NCBI RefSeq assembly: GCF_034044715.1
Contig: NZ_JAXCLW010000005.1
Coordinates: 1 to 64,000, forward strand
DNA length: 64,000 nt
Direction of reading: 5' to 3'
Origin: Dongia_B soli
Lineage (GTDB): Bacteria; Pseudomonadota; Alphaproteobacteria; Dongiales; Dongiaceae
Part shown: in pieces, positions 1 to 7,731 of the stretch
Layout: each line of letters begins with the position of its first letter
Position numbering within the stretch: the stretch's first letter is position 1
The notes under the pieces: generated by a model
Seen by the model: only the letters and a program-made list of their open reading frames with translations
Database searches by the model: none
What the model was told of the DNA's origin: nothing
Position numbers and translations under genes: made by a program

Positions 1-135
1 TTGGTCAAGCTCTACGATGACGCCAAGACATACCCGGACGGGAAATGGCTGACAGTTGAGATTTCATCCGCAGATGATCGGCATGACGTGACGGAGCTTT
101 TGACGATGAAGCGCCCTCCACGGCAAGGCGGTTGA
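1..135 (+). CDS. 3' end of an unidentified protein (partial)
   Basis: Frame 1 is open from the window edge and ends in TGA at 133-135, giving 44 residues. The gene begins outside the window. The tail contains YPDGKWLTVEI followed by DVTELLTMKRPP, which has the look of the C-terminal strand and helix of a small alpha/beta domain of the DUF3788 kind, but I cannot confirm that family from this fragment. No function is proposed. Confidence 0.45.
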   Translation: MVKLYDDAKTYPDGKWLTVEISSADDRHDVTELLTMKRPPRQGG

Positions 136-810
136 ATGTTGCCGCAATGCTGATTTTCGGGCGCCGCAAATGTCCGGGATTTAATGGTGCGAAGCTCGGG
201 CGACCGTCCGAAAACGCAAGAAAGAATTCGGAAGGCTGGACTAGATCCAAGTCTTGGACGGTTCAGGCATTTGCGCAACGAAGCTAGATGTTCGATCCAC
301 CATGTGGATAATTGGAGTTCCGCCATGCGCTGGCCCGCTATGCCGCAGGCCGTCGTTGGTTGTGCCGTGATATAGATTCGCTATGCTCGCTCGGAGACTA
401 CGCGATCTAGGGCCGGAAAGTTTCCAGGCGTAGCGGACTGCATCTCCGACCAAGACGGCCTTGTTTCGAAGCTTGACTTTCGGCCAATCTGGCTAGGTCC
501 AAATATATTTCGGCGGATTGCGCATCAAAGATAATCAACCAACCGCACGGCTATGCGACATAGAAGCGAGAAAAGTGATCCATGTCGTGTGCAGTTGCCG
601 CCACCAAGCGCTACCGGATTAGCCAAGAATAAGCAGGCAGATCAAGCCCGTACTGGCATTGATCCCAGAGCGAACCGCACAGCTTGTGACTGGCCGAGTC
701 TGGCTTTTCAAGTCCACCGACGATAGGATCGCTTCGCGAGTCTTGGAGGCCTGGCCAGACGCCAGCCAATTGCCTTTTCAGGGCGCTTCCAACGTAAGCG
801 AGAAGGTAGA
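136..810. other. Gene-poor stretch, nothing recognised
   Basis: About 675 bases between the partial gene and the KaiC-like gene. Short open frames on both strands have no recognisable motif, no convincing ribosome binding site and no conserved codon pattern. Base composition looks more AT-rich than the surrounding genes, as expected for decayed or foreign DNA. It probably contains the promoter of the KaiC-like gene near its right end, but I see no clear -35/-10 pair. Confidence 0.5.
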
Positions 811-2211
811 GTGGTGATCGAAAAATTTAATACGGGCGTCCCAGGGTTGGATCGGATTCTGGCAGGTGGCTTTCAGCGCGGATCTGCCTACATCCTGCAG
901 GGCCCGCCGGGCGCCGGCAAGACTGTCTTGGCTAACCAGTTCTGCTTCTCACATGCCCGAGGTGGAGGGCGCGCGCTCTACATGAGCCTGTTGGCCGAGA
1001 GCCACGATAGAATGCTCGCTTATATGAGCGAGATGGCATTCTACGATTCGTCCTTCTTGCCGGAGAACCTGCAGTATGTGAGCGGTTTTGGGGTGCTTGA
1101 ACGGGAAGGCCTGCCAGGCCTGCTCAAACTGATGCAGCATGAGATCAAGCGGCATCGAGCCACTGCCGTCGTTCTAGACGGTATCTTCGTCGCGCATTCC
1201 GACGTGACGGAGGGGGAATACCGCAAATTCGTTCACGAGCTTCAGGGGGTTGCCAACTACCTGAACGCCGTCCTCGTCATGCTCACACATCAGAACCGCA
1301 ACTCCGGAAGCCCTGAGCATACGATGGTCGACGGATGGATAGAGCTTTCCGACGAGCTGAAGGACTTTCGCTCTTATCGCACCATCCAGGTCAAGAAGCA
1401 TCGCGGTTCTGGCATTTTACCTGGCAAGCACCATTTCAGAATAGACGACCAGGGAATTTCCGTTTTCCCTCGTGTCGAGGTTATTCCCACCAGGGAGCTG
1501 ACCCGGCGATTGCCGTCCGTCCGGATATCCACGGGCATTGGCGATCTGGACAAGATGCTTTGCGGCGGCCTAACCAAAGCCTCGGCCACGGTCGTCTTCG
1601 GCCCTACCGGTACCGGAAAGACGACCCTGGCCCTGCATTTTCTGGCGGAGGCCACGCCGCAGGAGCCGGCGATCATGCTCGGCCTTTACGAAACTCCGGC
1701 CGGCCTCTTGAATAAAGCAGGTAGCATCGGACTCGACCTAGATGCTGCGATCGCCTCCGGAGCGGTCGAACTCGTCTGGCGTCCGTCCGCGGAGAATCTC
1801 GTGGACGAACTCGTCCTTGACCTGCTTGCGAAGGTCGAGGCGCGTGGCGCAAAGCGTGTTGTGGTCGACGGGATTGTTGCTCTGCGGGACAATTTGGTCG
1901 CAAGGGGACGTTTCGCCTATATCCTGAGTGCGATGAATGCCCGCCTGAGCGAGCTTGGCGCCACGGTCGTCTATACGTCGGAGATCCGCGACATGCATGC
2001 GCCCAGCATGTTGCCAAGCGACGATATCTCCATGTTCGTCGAGAATGTGATTGTCTTAACCTATCTTCGCCAGGAAGATGCGCTGCGCCGGTCTCTTTCG
2101 GTATTGAAGCTGCGAGACAGCGACTTTGACCCAAGGGCAAGGGAATTCTATATCGGCGATTCCGGTATCATTTTCGGGATGGACCCGCAGCTTCGTCAAA
2201 ATGGAGCATAA
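811..2211 (+). CDS. KaiC-like double RecA-domain ATPase
   Basis: A 466-residue soluble ATPase of the KaiC/RAD55 superfamily with two tandem RecA-type domains, roughly residues 1-230 and 235-466. Walker A motifs are GPPGAGKT (31-38) and GPTGTGKT (264-271). Walker B aspartates lie in VVLDG (near 123) and VVVDG (near 353). The double catalytic glutamate of clock KaiC appears as a single Glu in each domain (LLAESH, LYETP). It is shorter than cyanobacterial KaiC (about 520), and no kaiA or kaiB is present, so this is the non-clock proteobacterial type, probably a signalling ATPase. Start is GTG 811 or GTG 814; the AGAAGG at 801-806 sits better for 814. A response-regulator gene follows 6 bases after the stop, indicating co-transcription. 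Confidence 0.9.
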   Translation: MVIEKFNTGVPGLDRILAGGFQRGSAYILQGPPGAGKTVLANQFCFSHARGGGRALYMSLLAESHDRMLAYMSEMAFYDSSFLPENLQYVSGFGVLEREGLPGLLKLMQHEIKRHRATAVVLDGIFVAHSDVTEGEYRKFVHELQGVANYLNAVLVMLTHQNRNSGSPEHTMVDGWIELSDELKDFRSYRTIQVKKHRGSGILPGKHHFRIDDQGISVFPRVEVIPTRELTRRLPSVRISTGIGDLDKMLCGGLTKASATVVFGPTGTGKTTLALHFLAEATPQEPAIMLGLYETPAGLLNKAGSIGLDLDAAIASGAVELVWRPSAENLVDELVLDLLAKVEARGAKRVVVDGIVALRDNLVARGRFAYILSAMNARLSELGATVVYTSEIRDMHAPSMLPSDDISMFVENVIVLTYLRQEDALRRSLSVLKLRDSDFDPRAREFYIGDSGIIFGMDPQLRQNGA

Positions 2212-2217
2212 ATCGCT

Positions 2218-2565
2218 GTGCTTCGCATTCTGCTCGTGGAAGACGAAAGGCTCCTCTCGACGGTCACGAGCGTGACGCTGGAAGACGCCGGCTATCACGT
2301 CACCGTTGCATTCGACGGCCAGAATGGCTTCGAAATCGCCCTTCAAGATCGGCCGGAACTGATCATCACGGATTTCATGATGCCGCGCATGACAGGATTG
2401 GAAATGACGGCAAAATTGCGCCAGCATGGGTTTGCGGGGCCCATCGTGCTTACCACCTCTGTGCCCGAGGCTCAATTGCCGGGGCGCAACGAATACAACG
2501 CTTATCTAGCCAAGCCGTATACGGAAAGCCAATTGCTCAAAATCTTGGACAAATTCATACCCTGA
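2218..2565 (+). CDS. Single-domain response regulator (CheY-like receiver)
   Basis: A 115-residue protein that is just a receiver domain: acidic pair E8-D9, phospho-acceptor D52 in ITDFMMP, the conserved Thr in VLTTS near 79-80 and Lys99 in LAKPYT. There is no output domain, so it would act by protein-protein contact or as a phosphorelay intermediate. GTG start directly after the KaiC-like gene (6-base gap). KaiC-like ATPase plus receiver pairs are a recurring arrangement in alphaproteobacteria, usually with a sensor kinase. Here no kinase is adjacent; the nearest is the hybrid-less kinase at 7.7-9.2 kb, with no evidence linking them. Confidence 0.9.
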   Translation: MLRILLVEDERLLSTVTSVTLEDAGYHVTVAFDGQNGFEIALQDRPELIITDFMMPRMTGLEMTAKLRQHGFAGPIVLTTSVPEAQLPGRNEYNAYLAKPYTESQLLKILDKFIP

Positions 2566-2761
2566 AGGGCAAATTGGGTTTCGGCCAGTCTAGCATCGCG
2601 GGGAACCGTGCGGCTGCCGGTGATCGAACTCCGCGCGGTTCGGGACGAACATGAATGCCACGACGGGTTGGCGATATCGATAACCAGCCCCTGAGCAGCA
2701 AAAGAGATCGGAACCCACCCACTCGCTGCAAGGATCCTACGTCTGCAACAAGAGGCCGACG
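2566..2761. other. Degenerate stretch with an interrupted reading frame
   Basis: Read on the plus strand, a peptide with a helix-like run (PLAARILRLQQEADVVAAEG) is interrupted by a stop near 2690 and runs towards the imuA remnant. I cannot assign it. It may be a fragment of the same decayed locus. Confidence 0.25.
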
Positions 2762-3162
2762 TTGTGGCGGCGGAAGGCATCTCGGAAAGCGCCTTTTCCA
2801 TTTGGAATCAAAGAGATAGATCGTTATATGCCGAGTGGCGGTCTCGCCTTGGGTGGGCTGTACGAAGTCGCCGGCGGCGGGCGCCCGGATCTCTTCGCGC
2901 CGGCGCTGGCCCAGGCCCGGTTGAAGCCGGGCCGGGTCATCTACATGGAAGCTGGTGACCGAGAAGACAGCATTGGCTGCAGCAAGCCGCTGAGACGGCC
3001 GGGACGATCGGCATCGTCGTGCGCCGCTGGCGTCGCCAAGCGGAAGCATCCGATTTCGGCCAGCCAACGGCCGCCGTCCCGCGCTGGCGGGTCTCGGTCC
3101 TGCCCTCGGCGCCGTTGCCGGTCCCGCAACCAGTGGGCCAAGCTCTGGAGGCCGGGTGATCA
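2762..3162 (+). pseudogene. imuA: imuA remnant (translesion mutasome accessory protein)
   Basis: ImuA is a RecA-related partner of ImuB and DnaE2 in SOS mutagenesis. Two blocks of ImuA-like sequence survive. From about 2797, in frame 2, FGIKEIDRYMPSGGLALGG, EVAGGG and then RPDLFAPALAQARLKPGR and VIYMEAGD. From about 2977, in a different frame, LQQAAETAGTIGIVVRRWRR, then DFGQPTAAVPRWRV and LPSAPLPVP. Compared with the family from memory, roughly 35 residues are missing between EVAGGG and RPDLFAP, and another block between EAGD and LQQAAE, where the frame also changes. No imuB or dnaE2 follows. This cannot make a functional protein and is best read as a decayed cassette. Confidence 0.75.
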
Positions 3163-3294
3163 TCCGACGAAGAATTCGGTAATCTCCTGTCCGCTCAAGT
3201 TCGCGAGCCCACCGCGCGTGCTTCGTATCTCAGCTTTCGGAACCGCATCGCGCGGGCTCCGGTGTAGCGAATAGATCGATTTGCGACATGGAGG

Positions 3295-3711
3295 TTATTG
3301 GGAGCCGTTCTTGCGCTTGCCCTTGGCCGGTTTCGCCCGGGCCAGGAGAAGATCGATGAAGTCGATAACCAAGGCTAGATCGTCATCCGAAAGTTCGGCC
3401 AGCCGGCCTTCAAGGACATGGCGCTTCGCGGAGGTCGTCCCAGGGATGCCACTAAAACGTTTCTCGATCGCGGCGAGCGGGTCCAAGCCCATCTGATGAC
3501 AGACCGCCTCTATGGTTCGTATCGAGGGGAGGTGCTGCCCTTGCTCAAGCTTGTGCAACCCCTGACGATTGACGTCCGCCTCGCGCGCCACAGCCGCAAG
3601 GCGCATGCCTTGAGCTTCCCTGACGGTCTTGATGAACGTGCCGAAGGTCTCGGCGCTGAAGTGGCGAAGGTGGGTGGTCTTTGGAGGCCGCGGCATACCC
3701 CTGTTCCGCAA
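3295..3711 (-). CDS. XRE-family transcriptional regulator
   Basis: A 138-residue protein with a helix-turn-helix of the XRE/Cro type around residues 25-80 (FIKTVREAQGMRLAAVAREA, then VNRQGLHKLEQGQHLPSIRT). The C-terminal third (LAELSDDDLALVIDFIDLLLARA) is predicted helical and probably a dimerisation tail, ending in a Lys/Arg-rich tip. A second possible start lies at Met6 (MPRPPK). It faces away from the ArsR operon, with about 180 bases between them, so the two may share a control region. Target unknown. Confidence 0.8.
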   Translation of the reverse strand: MRNRGMPRPPKTTHLRHFSAETFGTFIKTVREAQGMRLAAVAREADVNRQGLHKLEQGQHLPSIRTIEAVCHQMGLDPLAAIEKRFSGIPGTTSAKRHVLEGRLAELSDDDLALVIDFIDLLLARAKPAKGKRKNGSQ

Positions 3712-3830
3712 TCGCCAGCAACGGCATTTCCTGCCTCGTCTTATCGCATAGTCTCCGGCGCGATTCAGTATTATGCAAAACCGGATTCATTAATTAGCAA
3801 ATCGCGCATTTATTCTGCAAACCGACAAAC

Positions 3831-3885
3831 TTGACAAAACCGGCCGCCAAGATTATTTAACCGATAAGTTATTTAACCAATCGGT
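3831..3885 (+). promoter_or_regulatory. Promoter and probable ArsR operator of the ArsR-SRPBCC-GST operon
   Basis: TTGACA at 3831-3836 is a consensus -35; 17 bases downstream TATTTA (3854-3859) can serve as -10. Over and after the -10 lie two direct copies of TTATTTAACC (3853-3862 and 3869-3878) and an inverted pair ACCGAT (3860-3865) / ATCGGT (3880-3885). Their place between the promoter and the ATG at 3894 suits autorepression by the ArsR protein. Confidence 0.6.
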
Positions 3886-3893
3886 GAAATGAT

Positions 3894-4229
3894 ATGTCAG
3901 CCGATCATTTGAGCATGACTTTCGCGGCTTTGGCCGATCCGACGCGCCGGGCGATCCTGGCGCGGCTGGCTTTGGGCGAGACCTCGGTGACAGAATTGGC
4001 GGAACCTTTCGAGATGAGCCTGCCGGCGATTTCCAAGCATTTGAAAGTGCTGGAACGGGCGGGGCTTATTACCCGCGGCCGGGAAGCGCAATGGCGTCCA
4101 TGCCGCATCGAGGCCGGTGCGTTGAAAGACGTGGATGACTGGCTCAATTTCTATCGGCGTTTTTGGGATGAGCGGTTCGATCGGCTGGATGATTTTCTTC
4201 GCCAACAACAAAAGGGAGAGAAAAAATGA
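3894..4229 (+). CDS. ArsR-family winged-helix regulator
   Basis: 111 residues with the ArsR/SmtB winged helix: FAALADPTRRAILARLA at the N-terminus, then the recognition segment MSLPAISKHLKVLERAGLI. There is no cysteine-rich metal motif, which fits the non-metal ArsR proteins typically paired with an AHSA1/SRPBCC gene. Its stop overlaps the ATG of the SRPBCC gene by 4 bases (ATGA at 4226), so translation is coupled. It probably represses its own operon from the repeats at 3853-3885. The inducing signal is not known. Confidence 0.9.
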   Translation: MSADHLSMTFAALADPTRRAILARLALGETSVTELAEPFEMSLPAISKHLKVLERAGLITRGREAQWRPCRIEAGALKDVDDWLNFYRRFWDERFDRLDDFLRQQQKGEKK

Positions 4230-4699
4230 GCGCAGACAATGAGCGTGTGCTCGTCATCACCCGTGTCTTCAAGGGGCCACGTCATCTGATTTTCAATGCC
4301 TGGGCTGACCCGGCGCAATCCCGGCAATGGATGGGGCCGCGCGGCTTCACCGCGACCGAGGTGACCCAGGATGCGCGACCCGGCGGCATCTGGCGACTTT
4401 GCCTGCGGGCCGATGACGGCAGCCGCGAGCTGTGGCAGGGCGGGGTCTTTCGCGAGATCACGCCACCCGAGCGGCTCGTCTTCACCTTCGCCTGGGATGA
4501 TGCGGCCGGCTGTCCCGGACATGAGATGCTGGTGACGGTGACTTTTGCGGAGCGGGAAGACGGCACGACGCTGATGACCTTCCGCCAGGAGCTCTTCGAC
4601 ACGATCGAAAATCGCGACGGGCACCGCGACGGCTGGGACAGCACCTTCGACCGGTTGGCGGATCATTTGGCGGCAATACAGGGAAGGCATGCAGGATGA
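4226..4699 (+). CDS. SRPBCC (AHSA1-like) domain protein
   Basis: 157 residues filling one START/Bet v 1-like fold, which forms a hydrophobic ligand pocket. Family landmarks are the N-terminal strand LVITRVFKGPRHLIFNAWAD, the RQWMGPRGF segment, and GGIWRLCLRA, then IENRDGHRDGWDSTFDRLADHL near the end. Family members act as ligand carriers or chaperone-like ATPase activators, and in this ArsR-linked subgroup the ligand is generally unknown. It overlaps both neighbours by 4 bases (ATGA), placing it firmly in the middle of a three-gene translationally coupled unit. Confidence 0.88.
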   Translation: MSADNERVLVITRVFKGPRHLIFNAWADPAQSRQWMGPRGFTATEVTQDARPGGIWRLCLRADDGSRELWQGGVFREITPPERLVFTFAWDDAAGCPGHEMLVTVTFAEREDGTTLMTFRQELFDTIENRDGHRDGWDSTFDRLADHLAAIQGRHAG

Positions 4700-5283
4700 A
4701 ACTTTATCTCACCCCCGCCGCCTGCAGCTTGGCCGATCATATCGCGCTTTGCGAGGCGAAGATCGCTGTCGAGACGGTCAAGGTCGATCTCACGACGCGG
4801 CGCATGGAAGACGGTGGCGATTTCACCAAGATCAATCCGAAGGGTTATGTGCCCGCCTTGGAACTGGATGACGGCACCGTGCTGACGGAGAATGCGGCAA
4901 TCCTCTGCTGGGTCGCCGACCGCGCGCCTGATCTGGCGCCGCATGGCGAGATGGGGCGGATCCGCCTGATCGAGATGCTGAGCTTCATCGCCAGCGAGAT
5001 ACACAAGCCCTTCATCCGCAGCTTCTTTCCCATCGATGAGAAAGATAGGGAGACGGCCGACCGGATGATTGCCACAAGGCTGGCTTTTCTGGAGGAGCAA
5101 TTGTGCGGCGATTATCTGTTCGGCGAGAGCTATAGCGTCGCCGATGCCTATCTCTATGTCATGCTGCACTGGGCCAATCTGACCAAGCGGCAGGTGCCGG
5201 CGAAGCTCGCCGCGTTCTTTGAACGCGTCCATCGCCGGCCGGCGGTGCAAGAGGCGCTGCGGCGCGAAGGGCTCGCCCAATAG
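4696..5283 (+). CDS. Glutathione S-transferase family protein
   Basis: 195 residues: thioredoxin-like N-terminal domain (MKLYLTPAACSLADHIALCE) with the cis-Pro/Glu-Asn signature GYVPALELDDGTVLTENAAI, and an all-helical C-terminal domain from about residue 85 (SVADAYLYVMLHWA carries the conserved N-capping Asp). The MKLYxxPxxCSLA start with Ser/Cys is typical of beta-class bacterial GSTs. Catalyses glutathione conjugation or reduction in the cytoplasm; the substrate is not predictable. Translationally coupled to the SRPBCC gene (ATGA at 4696), making it the last gene of the ArsR operon. Confidence 0.9.
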   Translation: MKLYLTPAACSLADHIALCEAKIAVETVKVDLTTRRMEDGGDFTKINPKGYVPALELDDGTVLTENAAILCWVADRAPDLAPHGEMGRIRLIEMLSFIASEIHKPFIRSFFPIDEKDRETADRMIATRLAFLEEQLCGDYLFGESYSVADAYLYVMLHWANLTKRQVPAKLAAFFERVHRRPAVQEALRREGLAQ

Positions 5284-5514
5284 CGAGGCGCAACCCATGT
5301 CGGCAGGCCTGGCATCACGCTCGCCTTTGACAATGCCACCGAACTGGACAACAGTAAAACGCCCATGCAGAGGCCTGGACGTTAAGAATGCTGCCCTGCG
5401 TTTGGGGAGGAATGTTGCAGCGCGGCCTTGCCATCGCCGTCTGCGGAAATACCGGCAAAATTCCAGCTTTCAACCGCGTTTACGAACGACCGTGCCGATC
5501 GTCAGGAGGCAGAG

Positions 5515-6015
5515 ATGAAAGCCGAACCGCAGAAGGAACATCGCTGGCTGGACCGCTTCATCGGCGATTGGAGCTTCGAAGCCCAGGCGCTCGTGAAGCC
5601 GGGAGCTGGGATCGTGCCGGGACAGTCGGCGGAGACCTTCAGGGGGAAGGAACATGTGCGCTCGCTCGGTGGGTTATGGATCGTGGCGGAAGGTGAGGGC
5701 GAGATGCCGGGCGGAGGCATGGCCACGACTTTGATGACCTTGGGCTATGACAGCGCGAACCGGCGTTACATCGGCACCTGGATCGGCTCGATGATGAGCT
5801 ATCTCTGGGTTTATGACGGCAAGCTGGATACGGCGGAACGCATGCTGACGCTGGATTCGGTCGGTCCCAGTTTCCGCACGGAAAACAAGTTGGCGAAATA
5901 TCAAGACATTACGGAGTTCAGGGACGATGGCGTCAGGATCATGACCTCCCGGATCCTGCTGGATAACGGGACCTGGCACGAGTTCATGACGGTGCAATAC
6001 CGGCGTGGGACTTAA
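5515..6015 (+). CDS. DUF1579 family protein
   Basis: 166 residues. The start at 5515 is chosen because CAGGAGG (5502-5508) precedes it; the frame is open further upstream. Contains the DUF1579 hallmarks: LDRFIGDWSFEAQA near the N-terminus, WIVAEGEGEMPGGGM in the middle, LGYDSANRRYIGTWIGSMM, and a final strand pattern TSRILLDNGTWHEFMTVQY. Expected fold is a lipocalin-like beta barrel, soluble, function unknown. It begins the second half of a one-strand cluster (DUF1579, VOC, YciI, SRPBCC), a mix often found together in alphaproteobacteria alongside ArsR/SRPBCC genes. Confidence 0.85.
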   Translation: MKAEPQKEHRWLDRFIGDWSFEAQALVKPGAGIVPGQSAETFRGKEHVRSLGGLWIVAEGEGEMPGGGMATTLMTLGYDSANRRYIGTWIGSMMSYLWVYDGKLDTAERMLTLDSVGPSFRTENKLAKYQDITEFRDDGVRIMTSRILLDNGTWHEFMTVQYRRGT

Positions 6016-6157
6016 ATTGTCAGATTAGGACTTCCATCGGTTCATCGATCGTCGCGAAAAATAAAAATCTGCCTGTCGAATTCCCTCCCGCCGTTCGACT
6101 AGGTTGCAATCGGCAAGAGATCAGCCGGGAAGCCTGACTATCAGCAAGGGGAAAATC

Positions 6158-6595
6158 ATGGAAGTTCAACCTTATCTCTTCTTTGACGGCCGCTGCGAAG
6201 AAGCGATCGAATTCTACCGCAAGACCTTGAAGGCGGAAGTCGTCATGATGATGCGTTTCAAGGACAATCCGGACCTGAAAGCCAATCAGGGCAAGCCGCA
6301 ACAGGAGGCGGCGGCCTGCATGCCGGCGGATCTCAACAAAATCATGCATTCGGCTTTGCGAATCGGCGAGACCATGATCCTGGCCTCGGACGGGCGGGGC
6401 GAAGGCAAGCCGGAATTCAAAGGTATCTCCTTAGCTCTCACCGCAGCTTCCGAAAGCGAGGCCGATCAGGTCTTCGCGGCGCTCAGCGACGGCGGCCAGG
6501 TCCAGCTGCCGCTGACCAAGACTTTCTTCTCGCCGCGTTTCGGCATCGTCGCCGATCGGTTCGGCGTGAACTGGATGGTCGTCACCAAAAGCTGA
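6158..6595 (+). CDS. VOC-superfamily protein, PhnB-like
   Basis: 145 residues; ATG 6158 is preferred because AGGGGAAA (6147-6154) lies just upstream. It opens MEVQPYLFFDGRCEEAIEFY, the PhnB/glyoxalase-like signature, and has a second half ALTAASESEADQVFAALSDG and FFSPRFGIVADRFGVNWMV. PhnB-type members are small dimeric metal-site folds mostly without demonstrated activity; the usual metal ligands are not all obvious here. Cytoplasmic. Lies between DUF1579 and the YciI gene in the same direction. Confidence 0.88.
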   Translation: MEVQPYLFFDGRCEEAIEFYRKTLKAEVVMMMRFKDNPDLKANQGKPQQEAAACMPADLNKIMHSALRIGETMILASDGRGEGKPEFKGISLALTAASESEADQVFAALSDGGQVQLPLTKTFFSPRFGIVADRFGVNWMVVTKS

Positions 6596-6681
6596 CGCAG
6601 ACCTTTATTGGCGAGGGCCGCCGGCCGGTCGCGATGGCTGGCCGAGGCGCGCCGTCATTACCGGATCGGATGGAGAACGAA

Positions 6682-7107
6682 ATGCGCTTTATGATGTTGA
6701 TGATCCCGAAAGGCTATGAAAGTGCCAAACCGGGCGCCATGCCGAGCGCCGAGGCGGTCGCGGCGATGATGAAGTATAACGAAGAACTGCAGAAAGCCGG
6801 CGTGCTGGTGGGGCTGGACGGGTTGCATCCGCCCTCGATGGGCGCCAGGGTCTCTTTCGTCGGCGGCAAGGCGAAGGTGACCGATGGTCCCTTCATCGAG
6901 GCCAAGGAGGTTCTCGGTGGTTACTGGATGATCAATGTGACCTCGAAGGAGGAAGCCGTCGCCTGGGCGATGCGTTGTCCCGCTTCGGAAAATGAAGTGA
7001 TCGAGATCCGCCAGGTCCAGGAAATGGAGGATTTTCCCGAGGATGTGCAGAAGGCGGCCGAGGGTTTTTCCGAAATGCGGGCAGCGGCGAAAAATCGCGG
7101 GAAGTGA
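6682..7107 (+). CDS. YciI/DGPF-domain protein
   Basis: 141 residues, start ATG 6682 with GGAGA at 6672-6676; a weaker start exists at 6670. Motifs are MRFMMLMIPKGYESAKPG at the N-terminus and VTDGPFIEAKEVLGGYWMI in the middle, the DGPF signature that names the family. The fold is a ferredoxin-like alpha/beta dimer; such genes commonly neighbour ECF sigma factors, though none is found here. The stop overlaps the next gene's GTG (GTGA at 7104), so the two are translated together. Confidence 0.88.
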   Translation: MRFMMLMIPKGYESAKPGAMPSAEAVAAMMKYNEELQKAGVLVGLDGLHPPSMGARVSFVGGKAKVTDGPFIEAKEVLGGYWMINVTSKEEAVAWAMRCPASENEVIEIRQVQEMEDFPEDVQKAAEGFSEMRAAAKNRGK

Positions 7108-7703
7108 CACTGGCGCGTATTGCGGAACGGTTTGCAATTGCGGTGATTGATCATGCGGAATTCATGGGAATTGCAGTCATTGTGATCGTCGTCTTGTTGG
7201 GCGGGGTGGCAGTGCTTGCTGCCGCCAAGCCCGACACCTTCCGCGTCGAGCGGTCGATCGATATCAAGGCACCGCCGGAAAAGATCCTCGTCTTCATCGA
7301 GGATTTCCACCGCTGGGGCCTGTGGTCGCCTTATGAGAAGCTGGATCCGTCGATGCAGCGCAATTTCAGCGGCGCCGCCACCGGCAAGAGCTCGGTCTAT
7401 AGCTGGGCGAGCGACGGCAAGGCGGGTGCAGGCCGGATGGAGATCACCGATGTCTCGCCGTCACGGGTTCTCATTCAGCTCGATTTCAGCAAGCCCTTCG
7501 AGAGCCATAACCTGGCGGAGTTCACGCTGACGCCGAGCGGGGATGCCACCAATCCCGATACCAAGGTAATCTGGGCGATGTATGGGCCCAATCTCTTCAT
7601 CGGCAAGGTCATGAGCCTTTTCTTCGACACCGACAAGATGATCGGCGGTGATTTCGAAACCGGCCTCGCCAATCTGAAGGCCCAGGCGGAAAAGACCGAT
7701 TGA
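7104..7703 (+). CDS. Membrane-anchored SRPBCC (polyketide cyclase-like) protein
   Basis: 199 residues. A hydrophobic segment near residues 14-34 (FMGIAVIVIVVLLGGVAVLA) is a single N-terminal anchor, followed by the SRPBCC fold beginning FRVERSIDIKAPPEKILVFI and HRWGLWSPYEKLDPSM, and ending with SLFFDTDKMIGGDFETGLANL. These are hallmarks of the 'polyketide cyclase/dehydrase and lipid transport' group. Coupled to the YciI gene by a 4-base overlap with GTG start. Ligand unknown. It is the second SRPBCC protein in this 4 kb cluster. Confidence 0.85.
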   Translation: MTLARIAERFAIAVIDHAEFMGIAVIVIVVLLGGVAVLAAAKPDTFRVERSIDIKAPPEKILVFIEDFHRWGLWSPYEKLDPSMQRNFSGAATGKSSVYSWASDGKAGAGRMEITDVSPSRVLIQLDFSKPFESHNLAEFTLTPSGDATNPDTKVIWAMYGPNLFIGKVMSLFFDTDKMIGGDFETGLANLKAQAEKTD

Positions 7704-7731
7704 AATAATGAGCCGTCGGTCGCGCCGACGA

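Noticed and set aside
5388..5696. Open frames overlapping the start of the DUF1579 gene
   Set aside because: They lie in other frames of a gene with strong ribosome binding site and family motifs at 5515; no independent support.
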